DNA of 64,000 bases from Dromiciops gliroides (taxonomy: Eukaryota > Chordata > Mammalia > Microbiotheria > Microbiotheriidae). The position numbers and the translations under genes are program-made. The notes under the pieces are model-generated. The model had not been told where the DNA came from, made no database searches, and worked only from the letters and a program-made list of their open reading frames with translations. Of the stretch, positions 1 to 40,569 are shown one piece after another (the first letter of the stretch is position 1; every line of letters starts with the position of its first letter). Location of the stretch: positions 482,228,117 to 482,292,116 of the forward strand of contig NC_057864.1 of NCBI RefSeq assembly GCF_019393635.1, written 5' to 3'.

Positions 1-484
1 CATAATGGCCTGGCAAGGGCCAGACATCCCTTGGCAGATCTGCTCTTGCCAAACCCAGTTAAATGCCCTGCAGGGGAAGCACCCTGGTGCTGGTGGTTGA
101 ATCAGGAGGCTGTTGATGAAAACCGCTGCACATTTTTAACCTGGTACGATGGCATTTTCTGTCCTCATTTATTGCCAAATCTGTCTCCCAAGCAGTTCTG
201 GTTCTTGGCAATGTTGACAAAAAGCAGAGGGCACCAGCCAGTGTGGTGATGCTGCTGGTGACAGGATTCCTTGACTGTTCTTGCTGCTGCACACGTTCCT
301 GCACATGTGTCCTGGGAATGAGCTCATGCGCCTGACCAGCACTAGACTTGTGACAGGGTTCTGACTTGAGAAGGAGAGTTGAGAGGAGGTTTCATGGTAT
401 AGGCTTATTAAAAGGGCCCAGCTGAGGCACACCTCAGAATTAGAGTGGAAGTACTGTAGTTGGCCATAGATTGGGGAGTGGCTA

Positions 485-960
485 AACATTTCATGTACTA
501 GTATGATGACGTTTTGTGTGGAAGAATGGTGAATATTAAGAATGCAGAGAATCTTGGGAAGATGTGTGTGAACTGATAAAAAGCGAAGTGGGTAGAACCA
601 GAAAAACTATAGAAATGACAAACTGAGTGAAATGAGAAGAGGTCCCCCCAAAGAAACTGAATGCTGGTGACCAGGCTTTCTCCCTAAATAATGGTTAATA
701 AATGTACCCCCCCACACACCTCCTTTGCTGAGAAAGGATAAAGGTAATAGAGAACCATGGATTTGTAGAATATTAAAGATGTACTCTGAGACCCTCAGTT
801 TACATGTTGGTTTAGCTTTAGTTAACTTTTTTCCCCTCTTAAAAATGTTTGTTATTGTTACAAGAGAATGTGGATAAAGGAGGGGGAGAGGCATATATGA
901 AGGTAATATAAAAACAAAAAAATACCAGTATATTTTTAAATGCTTATTAATTATTTGGAG
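485..960 (+). mobile_element. L1-like 3' fragment
   Basis: The text 'gatgtgtgtgaactgataaaaagcgaagtgggtagaaccag' and the T-rich end resemble the L1-like 3' ends at 46990, 47540, 61215 and 61885. It is degraded, with no open frame left. Confidence 0.5.
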
Positions 961-1929
961 ACCAAGAGAGTGTATTTGCTTGTTTTTAAAAAAATGTATT
1001 AAGCACCTTTTTGTGTACAAAGTGGACATTATGAATGCTGAAAATACAGAATTTAATATAATAGGGCATGGGCAGTACTTTACCCTTCAGTTCTGGAACA
1101 TGGGGTGGGAAGGAAAAGGAAGATCTGACAGGTACACAGGTAAGTATGGGAACAGATAGAGTCTGATGGTGCAAAGGAGTGAGCCACACAAATGGAGATT
1201 TGGAAAGTGATTGAATATTGAAAATATAGGAGCTCATGAGGCAGAGATGAGCACATTTAGGAAATGGAGAAGCATAGAGGGATTGTGTGACCTTGGACCA
1301 TCACTCATGTACTCATACATCTAGAGCCGGAAGGGATCTTCAAGGTCATCTCTTCTGTTCTCTTCACTTTGCAGATGAAGGGACTTGCCCAGAGTCACAC
1401 AGCTAGTGTCTAAAACAGGATTCCAGCCCATCACTTCTGCACTGCATGAGATTCCTTAAACCTCCCCTGTGTCTGCTTCCTTTCTGGGAAATGATGACCA
1501 CTGAGATCCTGTCTAGCTTTGGATCTATATCTAAAGCCTCAGTAACCTCTTGGGAGAAGAGTGTGGCACAGGGGGAAGGAACTTTGGCTTAGGAGGTACA
1601 GCCCCTGGGGTCCTGGCTGTGTTACTTATTCCCCATATTTATAACACTGGGCAAGTCATTTCAGCTCCAGGGCCTTGGGCTAAATGAATGGGGTTGGATA
1701 AAGCGATCTTAGATCTAGGATCTTCTGACCCCCTGGTGCCTCAGTTTCCTCATATGTAAAATGATGGGCTTGGACTAGATTGAATTCTGAGCTCCGTTCT
1801 GCAGCAGGGATGGTCAGGCACCCACTGTGGTGAGCACTTCATTCACCCCTTGGGGAGTTTTCTTTGGTTCTGCATATTATTGATGAAATGTGCACCCTCT
1901 TGTGGCAAAAGAGAAAACTCCAATAAGCA

Positions 1930-2970
1930 GACTCCCTTAACTTAGTCCTTTGGTCTCTTTAGAAGTTCTTGGTTTTTTTTCCAGTTTCTCCTTCCTGTTT
2001 CCTTTATCCTAAAGGTCCTCTTAGCTAGTTTTTCTCTTGTAGAGCTTATTGTAGCCAAGCCATCCATGTAGCAGTAGGCCCTGATTTTGGACTTCCCACT
2101 CACCACCATGCCACTCACCACTTCTCCTCCTACTCTCTTAGGCTCATAACCTGAGTCATCTTGCTTCCTTATTATCTCACCCCCCACTCCAAAGCCCCTT
2201 CCCAATCTCCAAATCGTTACCACGTCTGCCAATTCAGCCCTGCAACACCTCTCCCATACTCCCCTTCTCCTCTCTGATGCTGCAGCCACACTGGCACATG
2301 CAGATTCTCATCACGGTTATCACTCAGGTCTCTCCACACTCCAATCCATCCTCCATCCCCAATTAGATGTTAAGAAAAAATAAAATATGATAAAATCACT
2401 TAAGCCATCAAAGTGATTTTCTAGCAGGTCTGACCACATCACCTTCTAACACCCGTGCATATGCACACCGCGTGCGCATACACACACACACACACACACA
2501 CCACTCAACAAACTCTAGTGGTTCCTTATCACACAGAGGAGCATAGGCAAAATGCTGTTTGGCATTCAGAGCCCTTCATAATCCAGCCCTCTGGTACCCT
2601 TTCTGTCTTCTCCTACCCTCCACCCCGCCTGCCATGCACTCTTCATTCTAGTGATCCTGTCTCTCATCCCTACAGCGGTCTCCCTCCTCTGCTCTACCTA
2701 CTGACCTCCCTGGCTTCATTTAACCAAGACTCTTTCTCCTACAGGAAAGCTCCTCCAAGCCTTCTTAACTCTGATGTCTTCCTTCTGTTAATCCTTTGCT
2801 CTTTTTCCTGTAAAGGACTTGCCTTGTATACATGTGTTTGCATGTTGTCTCCTGTTAGATTGTAAGCTTCTTGAGGGCAGGAACTGTCTTTTGCCTCTTT
2901 TTCTATCCTCAGCTCTTAGCACAGTGGCTGGCACGTAGTAGACACTTAATAAAGTGTTTATTGATTGATT
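1930..2970 (+). mobile_element. L2 LINE, 3' end
   Basis: The block contains the L2-type text for 'cagccacactgg' and ends with the typical 'gattgtaagcttcttgaggg ... gcacatagtagacacttaataaa' signature. Ancient and degraded. Confidence 0.65.
2478..2503. repeat. (AC)n microsatellite
   Basis: About 11-13 CA units lie inside the L2 copy. Confidence 0.85.
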
Positions 2971-3599
2971 TATTAAGCGCTTACTATGTGCCAGGTGCTG
3001 TATACTCCGCTCAGCGTTGATGCCGCCGTGCCGTGCTCCTCACTGTGTGGTGTGAGGAAGTGCTTCCCAACGAGTCGTGGGATCCTGGTTAACGGGCCCT
3101 GTGACCTCATCTGTCTTGAGCGCTTGAGGAGGTGGGAACGTCTGCCCCATCGCGTGGAAGATGCCGACCCTGGCGCCCTCTGTCACCTTATCTGCTTATA
3201 CCGAGGTGTCCTGTGGGTGTTGGTGCCTTCAGCTCCTAATTGGCAATTCAAGATTGGCTCGGGCTCCGAAGTGACCTTTGTACCGCTTGGGCCCAGTGTT
3301 TGGCTAAATGTTTAATGCCCATTAGGAAAGAACACTGTGGGGGGTTGGGGGTTTGTTTGTTTTTAGCACCTGAGTGGTTTGATTTGCCGTAACTGTAGCA
3401 TTTATAAATAAGCCCAGGGCAGGACTGGGAATCTGGGCACATGATGTTTGGTCCTGGCTCCTTCCCTTCCTGGCCCTGGGACCTTGGGCAAAGCTTTCCC
3501 ACTCTGCATCTATAAAATGGGACCAGTGATCCTGGACACTGTGGGAAGAGCGCTGAATTGGAAGCTGTAGGACTTGAGTTCAAAGGCCAGCTCTGCCGC

Positions 3600-3890
3600 C
3601 TAAGTTGCCTTGCTTGGAACGCTCTCTCCCCTCTGCTCAGACTACTGACCCTGCTGTCTTCCTAACTCGCGACTCAAATCTCTTCTGTTTCTGCAAGCCT
3701 TCCCAATCTCTTCTTAATTCTGGTGCCTTCTCTTTGTTCAATATTTCCTATTTCTCTTGTATAGAGCTTGCTCGGTATTTTATATAGATATATATGTTAG
3801 TGTGTTGTCTTCCTCGTTAGATTGTAAGCTCCTTGAGGGTAAGGACTGTCTTCTGCCTCTTTTTGTATCTTTCCATAATTCATTGGAATT
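3600..3890 (+). mobile_element. L2 LINE 3' fragment
   Basis: It has the same 3' signature as the 1930-2970 copy ('gattgtaagctccttgaggg'). Confidence 0.6.
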
Positions 3891-4499
3891 AGAAAGGGGA
3901 AAAAATAGATTTAGAATCACATTGAGAGCAAGAAGGGACCTTAAGTCATATAATCCTACCCCTTCATTTTATAGTTAAGGAAATGGAAACCTAGGGATGT
4001 CAAGTGACTCGCCCAGGGTCACACAGGTTAAAAGAATGGTATTGTCAGCATTTGAATCTGGGCTCTTTGGAATTCACTGATGATTGATTTTCTGCTAGTG
4101 GTAAAAGGGGGGGAAAAGATTCTCATTCATAAAGACATTCTTCCTTGGCTATGTTATCATCCCTTATTGTTGACAACTCAAATCTCTTGCTACCTCCCTC
4201 CCTCTTAGAGTCAGACTATGGATCCTTTGGCTTTGAAGTGGCTGAGGCCCTGAGATGTGCCTTAGTTGGGAACCAGCACCCACTGCAGCTTCTGGAGGGC
4301 TTAGGGTGGTATTCCTGCTGCCAACACCCGGGGCATCAGTTTGGCGCCCCACGCCTCCAAAGCTCAGGGATGGGAGTCTCTTGATTTTTCTGGGCTGTTG
4401 TTTTGGGGGTCGGGCAGCTCAGCTGCTCCCTTGGCCAGAGGCAGGCCAGCGAAGAGAAGCGTGTTGCCCGCAGTGATGATGCTCCACCTGGCTAGAGTC

Positions 4500-4730
4500 A
4501 AGGGAGGGTCTGGGGGGGGGGCCAGCAGGGGGGAGAGATGGCTGCCCAGTCTCCTCCATCGGGGCCTCCCAGCCCCCCCGCAGCCTGCTCGTCCCTGGGG
4601 GGGAGGGGGAGGGAGGGGAGGTGGGCTCCTCTTCCTTTTCAGATGGTGCCGACCGAATGGCCGTAAGGCGCGAGGTAAGCGCCGCCCGCCCCGCGCCACG
4701 CCGCCCCTGCGCCACGTCTTGTGCTGGTGC
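4500..4730 (+). promoter_or_regulatory. Small CpG-rich cluster with an exon-like segment
   Basis: CpG is dense at 4640-4720, with roughly 15 CpGs in 80 bases, in an otherwise CpG-poor intron. At 4643-4674 a 32-base segment is bounded by a strong acceptor (CCTTTTCAG) and a strong donor (GAG/GTAAGC) and starts with ATG GTG CCG ACC, then stops after seven codons. It could be an alternative first exon or promoter of IGF2BP2, or chance. Confidence 0.4.
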
Positions 4731-5174
4731 TGGGGATTTTCTTTTTGGACTGTTCCTGTGATTTCTCTGGGACAGGGAACTCCCAATAAGGAAACTCCCT
4801 CTACCAATGCAGATCGCCACCCTGCTCTGCCTCTCCCAGGCTCAGGAGAATTGCCCCCGGGCTGCTGAGAGGTCAAGTGACTTGTCCAAGGTCACACGGG
4901 CGGCTTGCGTGGCCGAGGCAGGATTTGGACCCAAGTCTTCCCTGCATGCTGGCTGGCTCCCTATGCATTGGGTAACCCTGCCTCTCTAGTAGACAAAATG
5001 GATGTTCTCCGCCTTTCCCCCCCCCCCAAAAATCCCGGTCCTTTACGCTGTGATCCCGAGAGAGAACGAGCCGAACTCCCCGTGATCCCATCGGCTGTAA
5101 CAATGTTACATCCGTGGTTGGATGCCAGCCAAGCTTACCGAGAACCCCAACCACCCTGGTAACAGCTGAGGGAC

Positions 5175-5340
5175 TCAGGAAGCAGGAGGACCTGGGTTCA
5201 GATCCCACCTCTGGCCACTGATTAGCTGTGGAACTCTGGGCAAGTCACTTAACCTCTCTGAGCCTTGGTTTCCTCATCTGTAAAATGGGGCCGGTCACCA
5301 CCCGCACCTACCTCACAGGGGTGTTGTGAGGACAAAACAA
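5175..5340 (+). mobile_element. MIR/CORE-type SINE
   Basis: It carries the tRNA-derived 'ggttcagatccca' box, 'tctgggcaagtcacttaacctc' and 'tttcctcatctgtaaaatggg' in order. Old, without a clear target duplication. Confidence 0.7.
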
Positions 5341-5841
5341 ACTGTCTGTAAACCTGAAAAAACACGCGACGCCATTGTCATTGTTTAGATGATCCTGTGA
5401 TTGCATTGAGCAGGGAATTCCTGGGGAAGAGACCTTCTTACTCCTGCTAGGTAAGAGGGGCACCTGTCACTAAGAGGTTAAGTGGTTGCCCAGGGTCCCA
5501 TGACCTGTATGTGGTGGAGACGGGGCTTGAACCAGGTCTTCCTGACTCCCCAATCACCTGGCCCTTTCTCTCCTGTGCCCATGCTTTGTTATCTGTTCGT
5601 AGAAGATGCCCCTGCTGTTAGTAGACTGTGTACAGCCTCTCATGGCCACTGTTTGGAAGGATTCCATTTTCTGTGTATGTTCTGAAATGCATTTATCCAC
5701 AGCCCCCGTAGCTGTGAAAATTCTTTGTATGCTTTGTACTCCACTCCTGATGTACAACTAACAAGTCTTGGACAAGTCTGTCCTGGGCTTCTAGTGATTT
5801 GCTTTGTTTTCATTTTTTCTCCTCCTGCTGATTGTTGAGCA

Positions 5842-5846
<5 letters not shown>

Positions 5847-5887
<41 letters not shown>

Positions 5888-5888
5888 G
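5847..5888. repeat. (CTGT)n microsatellite
   Basis: About ten tandem TGTC units. Confidence 0.95.
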
Positions 5889-8439
5889 AGGCTGGCCTGG
5901 CCTGGCCATTGGCTGTCATGGGTTTTGGGGTTTTTTTGTAATGTAAGAGAAAGGGATGTTTAATTATTGGCAGGTTTAGAGGGCAAAGAGATTTAAATGA
6001 AGGCCAGCAGGCCTTGATTGAGGCTAGTCGGCCTGGGAATCCTGATGACCACATTTCCAGGTATAGAAACTTGCTGAGAGACTCGACTCTCTCCGCTGCT
6101 CTTGGCCTCTCGGTGTCTGTCGCTTTCTCTCCCCCCTTCCCTCATAATGCTTTGGTGATAATGCCACTGAAGGAAAGGAAGGAAGTTGGCAGATCAGTAA
6201 ACGGCTTCTGGTGGGGAAGAGCGGTTATTTTTAAGTCTCCCCAGAGGCTTTGGTTGGGGCCAGCTGAATGGGCAGGAGCAGGATTCTTCACTGTTTGGGG
6301 CCTGTTTGTATGTCTCCTTCCTGAACTCTTTCTCAGCCTTCTGGGTTATCCAGGAGTGTTGAGAAAGGATCCTGAAGGCTAGAGTTGGAAGGGACTTGGC
6401 GAGTGGTCCAGCCCAGCCCAATTCGCCCAGAATAGTCGTCCCCTTAGAAGGAGCTCATCTTTGACATCCTCAGCATTAGCTTTGGGGCAACCCATGTCCT
6501 CTTGTCCTCAGGGGAGGAGGAGCCCTCTTCCAGGGCTCATTCAATCAAAGATTGGTCAGCTGGCCGATCCAGGCTTTTTGGCAGAATTGGCCACCCACTG
6601 AGATAGTGTGGTGTCCCCAGTGCCAATCTAGACAGATGGCATCAGAAACCTCCCCCATCTTGATTGGCCTCCGGGTGCCCCTGTTAAGAGGTTTGGAGTG
6701 AGAGCATCTGGGTTCGAATCCCTCCTCTGACCCTCTATTACCTGTGTGATGTGACCCAAGCATTTAAGCTCTCTGGAACTCAGTTTCCCTAGACCGGCTG
6801 GCTCGCTGGTCCCTTCCAGTCTTTGATCTGACTTCTCTTTTTTTTCCAGTATAATTTGGGGGGCTGAAATTCTTCCTTTTTGCTTGTTTGAGTTGTACGT
6901 GTTTTTTTACACCACACCCCATTTTCTTTTCTTTTGCCTTCTGGAGCTACTTGGATAAAAGTGGCAACAGGAAAGTAGTTTCTTGGTCCAGAATGATACC
7001 TTCAGCCCAGGAAGTGAGCTCCCTCCACTGAGAGAGAAGTCAGTCAGGTCTTCCTGACAGTGATATAGCCTTAGGGAGTGGCTTGGCCATCACAGCTCTT
7101 TTCTAACACCCCCAACAAAGATGTGTTGTATCATGTTGTGTCGTGTTGTTTTGAATCATCCCTGTGCCTCTTGGTCTCTGGAATTTAAGAGTTGGGTAAG
7201 GAATTGGTGTTGGACATCCCTGGTGATACCAAACAGTTGCCCTGAGCAGTCCACGTCCTCCATTATGTCCAGACAGAATTGGAGGTGGATTTCCAAAACT
7301 AAGGAAGGGCACAGGTTAAATGCTTCCCACCAATGCCTTTCTGGTCCAGAGGGGGCCAGCGGACCTTGGAATCCTGGGAGCCAAGCTGTTGCTCCTCTGG
7401 CATAGAATCCCTCAGTGAACACATGGACAATTTGCCTCCCAGAGATTTCTTTCCCCAAACCAAGTGCCTTGGCATCCGATCTTGTGAGGGGCCTGGGTAG
7501 ACCCCTCGATCTGCTCAGAATCCCGAATGGATTCCCCAGGCTGGCTAGCTCTGGGGCCCGTGGATATTTAGCTGGTCGCTGTGCCCTAGTTTGTCTGTTT
7601 TGGGTCTTCCCCATCTAAAGCCAGTGCCTAGTTGGTTGGTTGGTGGGGCTGCGGGTCTTAGAAGCGTGATGTCACTGCCAAAGACATGAGGACAGATCTC
7701 AGCAAAACAAAAGCTCTCCCCTACCCAGAATGATCACCTCCTTATTTCCACTGTAGCCAGACTCTTGCACTGTAATAGAGCTTGTGTCCTGACCAGGAAG
7801 AGCTGGGTCAGTTGGTATTTAAGCACCTGGCAGCCCCATTAACTATTAGTGCCTCCTTGAAGCAGCTGGTGTAGAAAGCATAATGGGAAGTCTCCCAGGA
7901 GAAGGGCCGGGGTCCTTTTAATCCCCTGTGCTCTGCCCGAGTCCTTTGTTTCCCCCACCTGCGTTATCTTGGTACCATTCCCATTTTAAACTTTAGAAAT
8001 GCTCCCTTTGAGCTCTCCATTTATAAAACATAGTTTTCCTTTTCTGTATTAGAATTATTCCATTTTTAAAGTGGGCCATCTGGTGGCACCTGAGCGGGCA
8101 CTCAAATGCAAGGTGCACTCAGGCCGGGCGGGGAGCCAAGGGAGCCAGCAGGGGATGGCGCCCTGGGCACTTGCCAGATCCTGAGGTTCTTGGTGCCTAC
8201 TCAGAATATCAGAGCTGGCAGGAACTCCAGAGGTCCATCTGGTCCAACCCCCTCCTTTTCCCGTGGAGAAGGGCAAGTGACTTGGCCACAGCACACCGCT
8301 GTAGAGGGCTGAGCCAGTCTTGGACCTAGACCTTCTGACTCTCAGGCCCAGTACTGTTTCTGCTGCACCAGTCATGGGAGAGAGTGAATCATGTTATGCA
8401 TGATGTCATCTCTCATCTTCACACCTTTTATGCCTAAAA

Positions 8440-8790
8440 GGTCTGAAGCCTGCTTTACCTCCACCTCTTAGGACTTGGTTCAGGTGCTGCTCCCTAGCCC
8501 TCCCTCCCAGAATGGAAGCTCCTTGCGATCAGTCTCTGTGCCTAGAATACCCTTGCCCTCCTGGTTTCTGGCAGAGCTCAGCTCACTCCACTATCTCCCT
8601 GGCCGCTAGCAAACTCCTCCAACAACACCAATTCCCTCATGTCTATTCTGTATGTGTCTTGTATCTCTGTGTATAAATGCTGTTTCCTAACAATGTAAGC
8701 TCCCGCGGGAGGTACAGGAGCTGCTGCATTCTTCTCTCGGCCAATCCTCAGCGCGGACAAGAAGCTGACATCCAGTCGCTGCTTAATAAA
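8440..8790 (+). mobile_element. L2 LINE 3' fragment
   Basis: It contains 'caatgtaagctccc' and ends 'tgcttaataaatta', the L2 3' signature. Confidence 0.5.
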
Positions 8791-10832
8791 TTATGACCGA
8801 TGGGTTGGGAGCTGTGGTGTGTGCATTTGCTCATAGATGACGGAGTATTGGACCGCACAGTTCCCTCAGCCCAGGCCAAACTTAGTCATCAAAGCCCCTG
8901 GAGCTCATCGCCTCATCCCGGCGCTCACCTGGGAGAGCGAAGAGGAAAAGGTGGAAGAGGACGAGTGGGGGGTGGGGTTAGAGCACCCCCTCTAACTGCT
9001 AAAGTTGAGGGTCTGGCCTCTGTTACTCAGTCATAGCTATCAGTGAAATGTGATGGAAAGATTGTGAGATTTGGAGGCAGGTGGACATAGGTCCAAATTC
9101 CAGCTTTGCCACATAGAGTGTGTGGGACCCTCAGGTGTGTAAGAGGCTCACTCCATGCCTCAGGGAGGAAGAGCACCATGAGGGTTGGGAGAGAAAGCTG
9201 GCCTGCTTCTGACACGTGCTGGCTGTGAGCCCTGGCCACCTCTTTAGGACTACATGGGTCAGAGAAGGTGCTGACCTGTATTAGTGGAGGGAGCTGAGCC
9301 TCCAGGAACATCCTGTACTAAATGAAAGCCCAGGTACCAGGGGCTTAGACTCTGTGACCCCTTCCAGGGTCCTTATCTCCTTTAAATCCATTGGGAGAGT
9401 TTGAGGAAGAGTCCGGGGTAACCCAGACCTCCCTCCACCATTCAGGATCAGGGTCTTTTGCAGCTAACTGGGAGGCTTTTTGAGGGGTCAAGCCTGAAGT
9501 GGCCAGCCAGCAATTGTCAGAGTCCCAGGTGGCCTCTTCTCATCAGAAGTTGAGAACAAAATGGGCCCAGATCTGTTATTTCACTGGGAGAGGAGCTCTG
9601 GATGAGTCAGCTTCCTCGATGGGCAAGTAACCACCACTGTGGCAATTTAGAACCATCAGTGAGCGCTGGCCAGGGTCCTTGAGAAAAGTGATCAGAGGGG
9701 AGCCTTCAACCTAGGTTTTCTTGAATCAGACACTAGCCCCAACCTTGTAATAGAAATAGCGGGTTATAATTAATGAGTAATTATTCATTAATGCTATTCA
9801 TTTAATTAATAAAGGAGCCTCCAAGTAGGTTCATGTTTTTTTTACCAAGTGATCAAAGCCCGATCTGCCTGTGGTGTAGGCCTGGCTGGCTTCCTTTCCC
9901 TTGCAAGACACCAGGGGGGCATTAGGGATGAAATGGCCTGCACTGGACCTCCTTCACAGGTTGACTATCCAGACAGGTCTCAGGTTGGTTTCCAGAGGGA
10001 CTGGGCAGAGTGCTTAATGGCCCCTCCATCTTGATCAGGGAGACCATTTTGATCCTGTGACCTCATGTTGAAATCAGCAAAACCAAGGCCTGGAGGTGGG
10101 AATTTGGACTTAGTGAAGGATCACAGGCTGTCCAGCTGGAAGTGACCTCAGAGGTCATCCAGTTCAGCCCCCTCATTGTAAAGAGGGAGAAACGTGAAGT
10201 CCCAACAGAAATCAAAGTGACTTGCTCATGGTTACCACAGATGACAAGTGGCAAAGCTGAGATTTTGATTACAGGGTATGTGCACTGTCATTGTCAAGGT
10301 CATTGTTCTTTTCTCTCCTTGCGTCCTTCATTTTTTTTATGTGATTATGGAATTATTGTAAAGGGTCTGTGTTATTCAAGGAAATGATTGTTGTTTATGC
10401 TTCTTCTAATTAACAAAACTTTGGGGGCCTAATGCGAAGGCAGTTGCAGTGGACAGTGTGGCGCTCTGGAGACTCAAGATATGGGTTCAAATCCTGGGGT
10501 TTCCTTAAAGGAGAGGATGGAGCGGTCCTGAGCGCTATGGGGAGGAGGGGCCGGAGGTAGAAGGTTGTTTGACAGAGAATCCCCCAAAGATGGTTTGGTT
10601 TAACCCCTTCCCTTCCAGCTCTGCTCTTCTCTAACCCGTTTTTGTCTGAGAGAGAACGCAAGAAACCATTGCAAGTCCAAATCGAGGCCCCATAGGAAAC
10701 CATCTCTGCTTTGAAAGTCAGAATTGAGAAGTAAATTGATTTTGTGTCTCCGTCAGTGTAACTAACTCATTCACCCACTTATTGCCTGGCTCCCAATGTC
10801 TCTCCTCCCTTTCCCTTTTTGATTGTTTCTCT

Positions 10833-10848
10833 CCCCCCCCCCCCCCCC

Positions 10849-10919
<71 letters not shown>
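10833..10919. repeat. C27 homopolymer followed by (TC)30
   Basis: Twenty-seven C are followed directly by thirty TC units, a pure pyrimidine tract of 87 bases. Length in the assembly is likely approximate. Confidence 0.97.
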
Positions 10920-10923
<4 letters not shown>

Positions 10924-11871
10924 GCAGTGTTGGTGTCTCTCGGAGTGGAGCCACCACAGTGAATTTGGGAAAGTGTGGCTGCCGTCCCAGGGCAGGTGGG
11001 TGGTGTCGACCAAGCTGATGGGCATTTTCAGTCCCCAGGCTTTGGCAAGCCAAGGGAGAAGCTCCTGCGCACCCAGGCTCTGCCTTCTTTTGGGCTTGGC
11101 TCATGGGTTTGATATATGGTGCTTGCAGCTAACATCAAGGGGCAGGTGACTTGTTTGCTGAGCACATGGATGGGTGTGCCTCTGAACTAGATGATGGCCT
11201 TATTGTTGATTGGGGGGGGTAGAAAGAGAAGTCAACTTGAACTTGGAGGTTGGGAAGACCTGAGTTCAAATCTTCTCTGAAATGTACTGGTTTTTATAAC
11301 TGTGGGCAGGTCAATTAACCTCTTTAATCCTCTGTTTCTTCATTTGTAAATTGGGTGGAATAATGCCCAAAGTTTCATTTTTTCTTTCTTTCCAGTGGGG
11401 GGAGTGGGAAGGTTTTTATTTAATGTGAAACTTTGTTCGGCTCTTGGTAGAGCAGTGGAGGGGGTGGGATATGGGGGGCGGGGTTGGATTCCTTCACCCC
11501 CGCTAAAAATGAGAGGAAAACTGGACCGCATTGAAAGCTAGTTGTTGATTGTCCATTTGAAAAGCAAGCTGTGGGTGACATGTGCAAATTAATGGTCCAG
11601 CTTCTCCTTCTGTTCCATAGGCTGAGGGAAATACTAGCCTTATTCAGTGTCTGTTAAGTTCAAAATCTAAAAAAAAATAAACTAATATGGGGGAGAGCAG
11701 CCCACACGGAAGCCCCCAGCACGATGCAGACCGCTGGGTGCTCTTTAGCACTCACTTCTACCATGCACAAGTGAGGAAGGAGGTTGCACGGGGCAGGACA
11801 GCTGCCCCCCATGCCCAGCTGGGTACCCGTGGACAGTGTTACAATCTCTGGTTTGTGTTTTTTTTTTGCAG

Positions 11872-39170
<27,299 letters not shown>

Positions 39171-40464
39171 GAGGCTGCCTCGGGTGCAGGCCAGCAAAGT
39201 CACAACAGATGAATGTAGCCCTTTCCATGCCGGACAGACCAAGACCAAACACAGACAGATCGGGGAGCAAACCAAAGACCATCCTGACAAATAAGGAGGC
39301 TGCCCAAGGCTGGGACTCTGCAGAAACCTTGAGAAAGCTTGCATCCCATGGCTAGGTGGCCCCGGGGATAAGGTGGGATCCAGGAGCACATGATCATCCA
39401 GAGGCTGGACCAGGTGTGCCTGAGCACCCCTTTCATCCTCCCCCCCCCCCCCAGCACATGCACACACACATGCGCACACACACATACGCAAACACATACC
39501 AGGCAGAGACCTGGACCACCTGCCCCCAGGGTTTCTGCAGGCTTCCCCGATGACAACACCCCCATTACCCATATAACCTAACTCCCACGACTCTATCCCT
39601 TACGTTGGACTAACATAGGTGGACGTGTTCAAAACAAAGCTAAATTGGAAGAACAAGATTTGGTTCTGTACATACATGCACAAGGGGTCAAGAAGTTCCA
39701 TCACATGTGCGACCAGGTGTATCTACAGCATTAATATATTGTAGAAATTATATATATCGGTAACTCGACTAACTCCCATTTAAAAACAAATGATTAATTT
39801 TGTAATTTCCTTTGGAAGAGAAAGCAGGCTTTTCTAGAGTTTGAAGCCACCCACTGGGAGAACTAAAGGGGTAGAAGCAGCTTTAGAAACAGCCAGCACC
39901 AAACTTGAGGAGGGGGAGGGCTGGGGCTGGGGAGATACTAACAGCACCATGCAGTTGGAGATCACCTGTGTGTGCCAACAGAAGGGATACTGTCTTTGAC
40001 CAGAGGAATCTCTGTCTCCCTTCATCTGTACACAGCTCACATAGCCTTTCCTTTTTTTTTTTTGCTTCACAGGTTCTAAACTGGTTTTGCATACGGCCTT
40101 ATAATTGTCTCTTCCTCCTTCTCTCTGCCCTAGTTTTTCTTGCCCTCCTTCCTTTCTTCCTTCTCTCCTCTCTCCACACCCCCAGGCAAAGCAGTGCTCA
40201 GAGCAACACTTCACAGAAAAGAAACTTCCATTTAGGTGATTGGATAGGAAAGGAAACAATCTCAATGGTACTTATTCCATCAATATTCAAAAAGAAAAAA
40301 ATCCCCCTCCGAAAAAAGAACAACTTTTATCTGTTTCGGATGAGGAAGGCATTTCCTTTCTAAAACAAAACCAGAAAATTGCCAGAGGTTGTTGGCCCAG
40401 GGCATAAAAATTGCAAATTGAAAAAACAAAAACAGTTTTAAAGGAAAGTCAACCACAACAAAAA

Positions 40465-40472
40465 CTACCTCA
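40465..40472 (+). promoter_or_regulatory. let-7 seed match (8-mer) in IGF2BP2 3'UTR
   Basis: CTACCTCA is the perfect 8-mer complement of the let-7 seed. It lies about 100 bases before the poly(A) signal, a favourable place for microRNA action. Repression of IGF2BP-family mRNAs by let-7 is established; use of this site here is inferred. Confidence 0.75.
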
Positions 40473-40482
40473 GGTGTTTTTG

Positions 40483-40489
40483 TACCTCA
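40483..40489 (+). promoter_or_regulatory. Second let-7 seed match (7-mer)
   Basis: TACCTCA lies 18 bases after the first let-7 match, measured start to start. That spacing is in the range where two microRNA sites can act together. Confidence 0.65.
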
Positions 40490-40569
40490 GCACCTTGGTC
40501 TCCTGTTTCCCTTTTAGAGATTTTGTATGCCTTGTAAACTGAGAGTTGGAGCATTTTTTTTATTTTTTT

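Larger units (their letters stand above)
1..11871 (+). other. IGF2BP2: IGF2BP2 intron 2, 3' part
   Basis: No exon similar to IGF2BP2 exon 1 or 2 is visible, so this is the end of the very long intron 2. It holds an L1-like 3' fragment (485-960), L2 copies (1930-2970, 3600-3890, 8440-8790) and MIR-type pieces. It also holds a CpG cluster (4500-4730), a CTGT microsatellite (5847-5888) and the C27/(TC)30 tract (10833-10919). Confidence 0.8.

Noticed and set aside
1942-2289. 115-residue frame (-)
   Set aside because: It is antisense within an L2 copy and has no similarity to a protein family.
10718-11149. Frames with RERERE or LSLSLS runs
   Set aside because: They are translations of the C27/(TC)30 tract.
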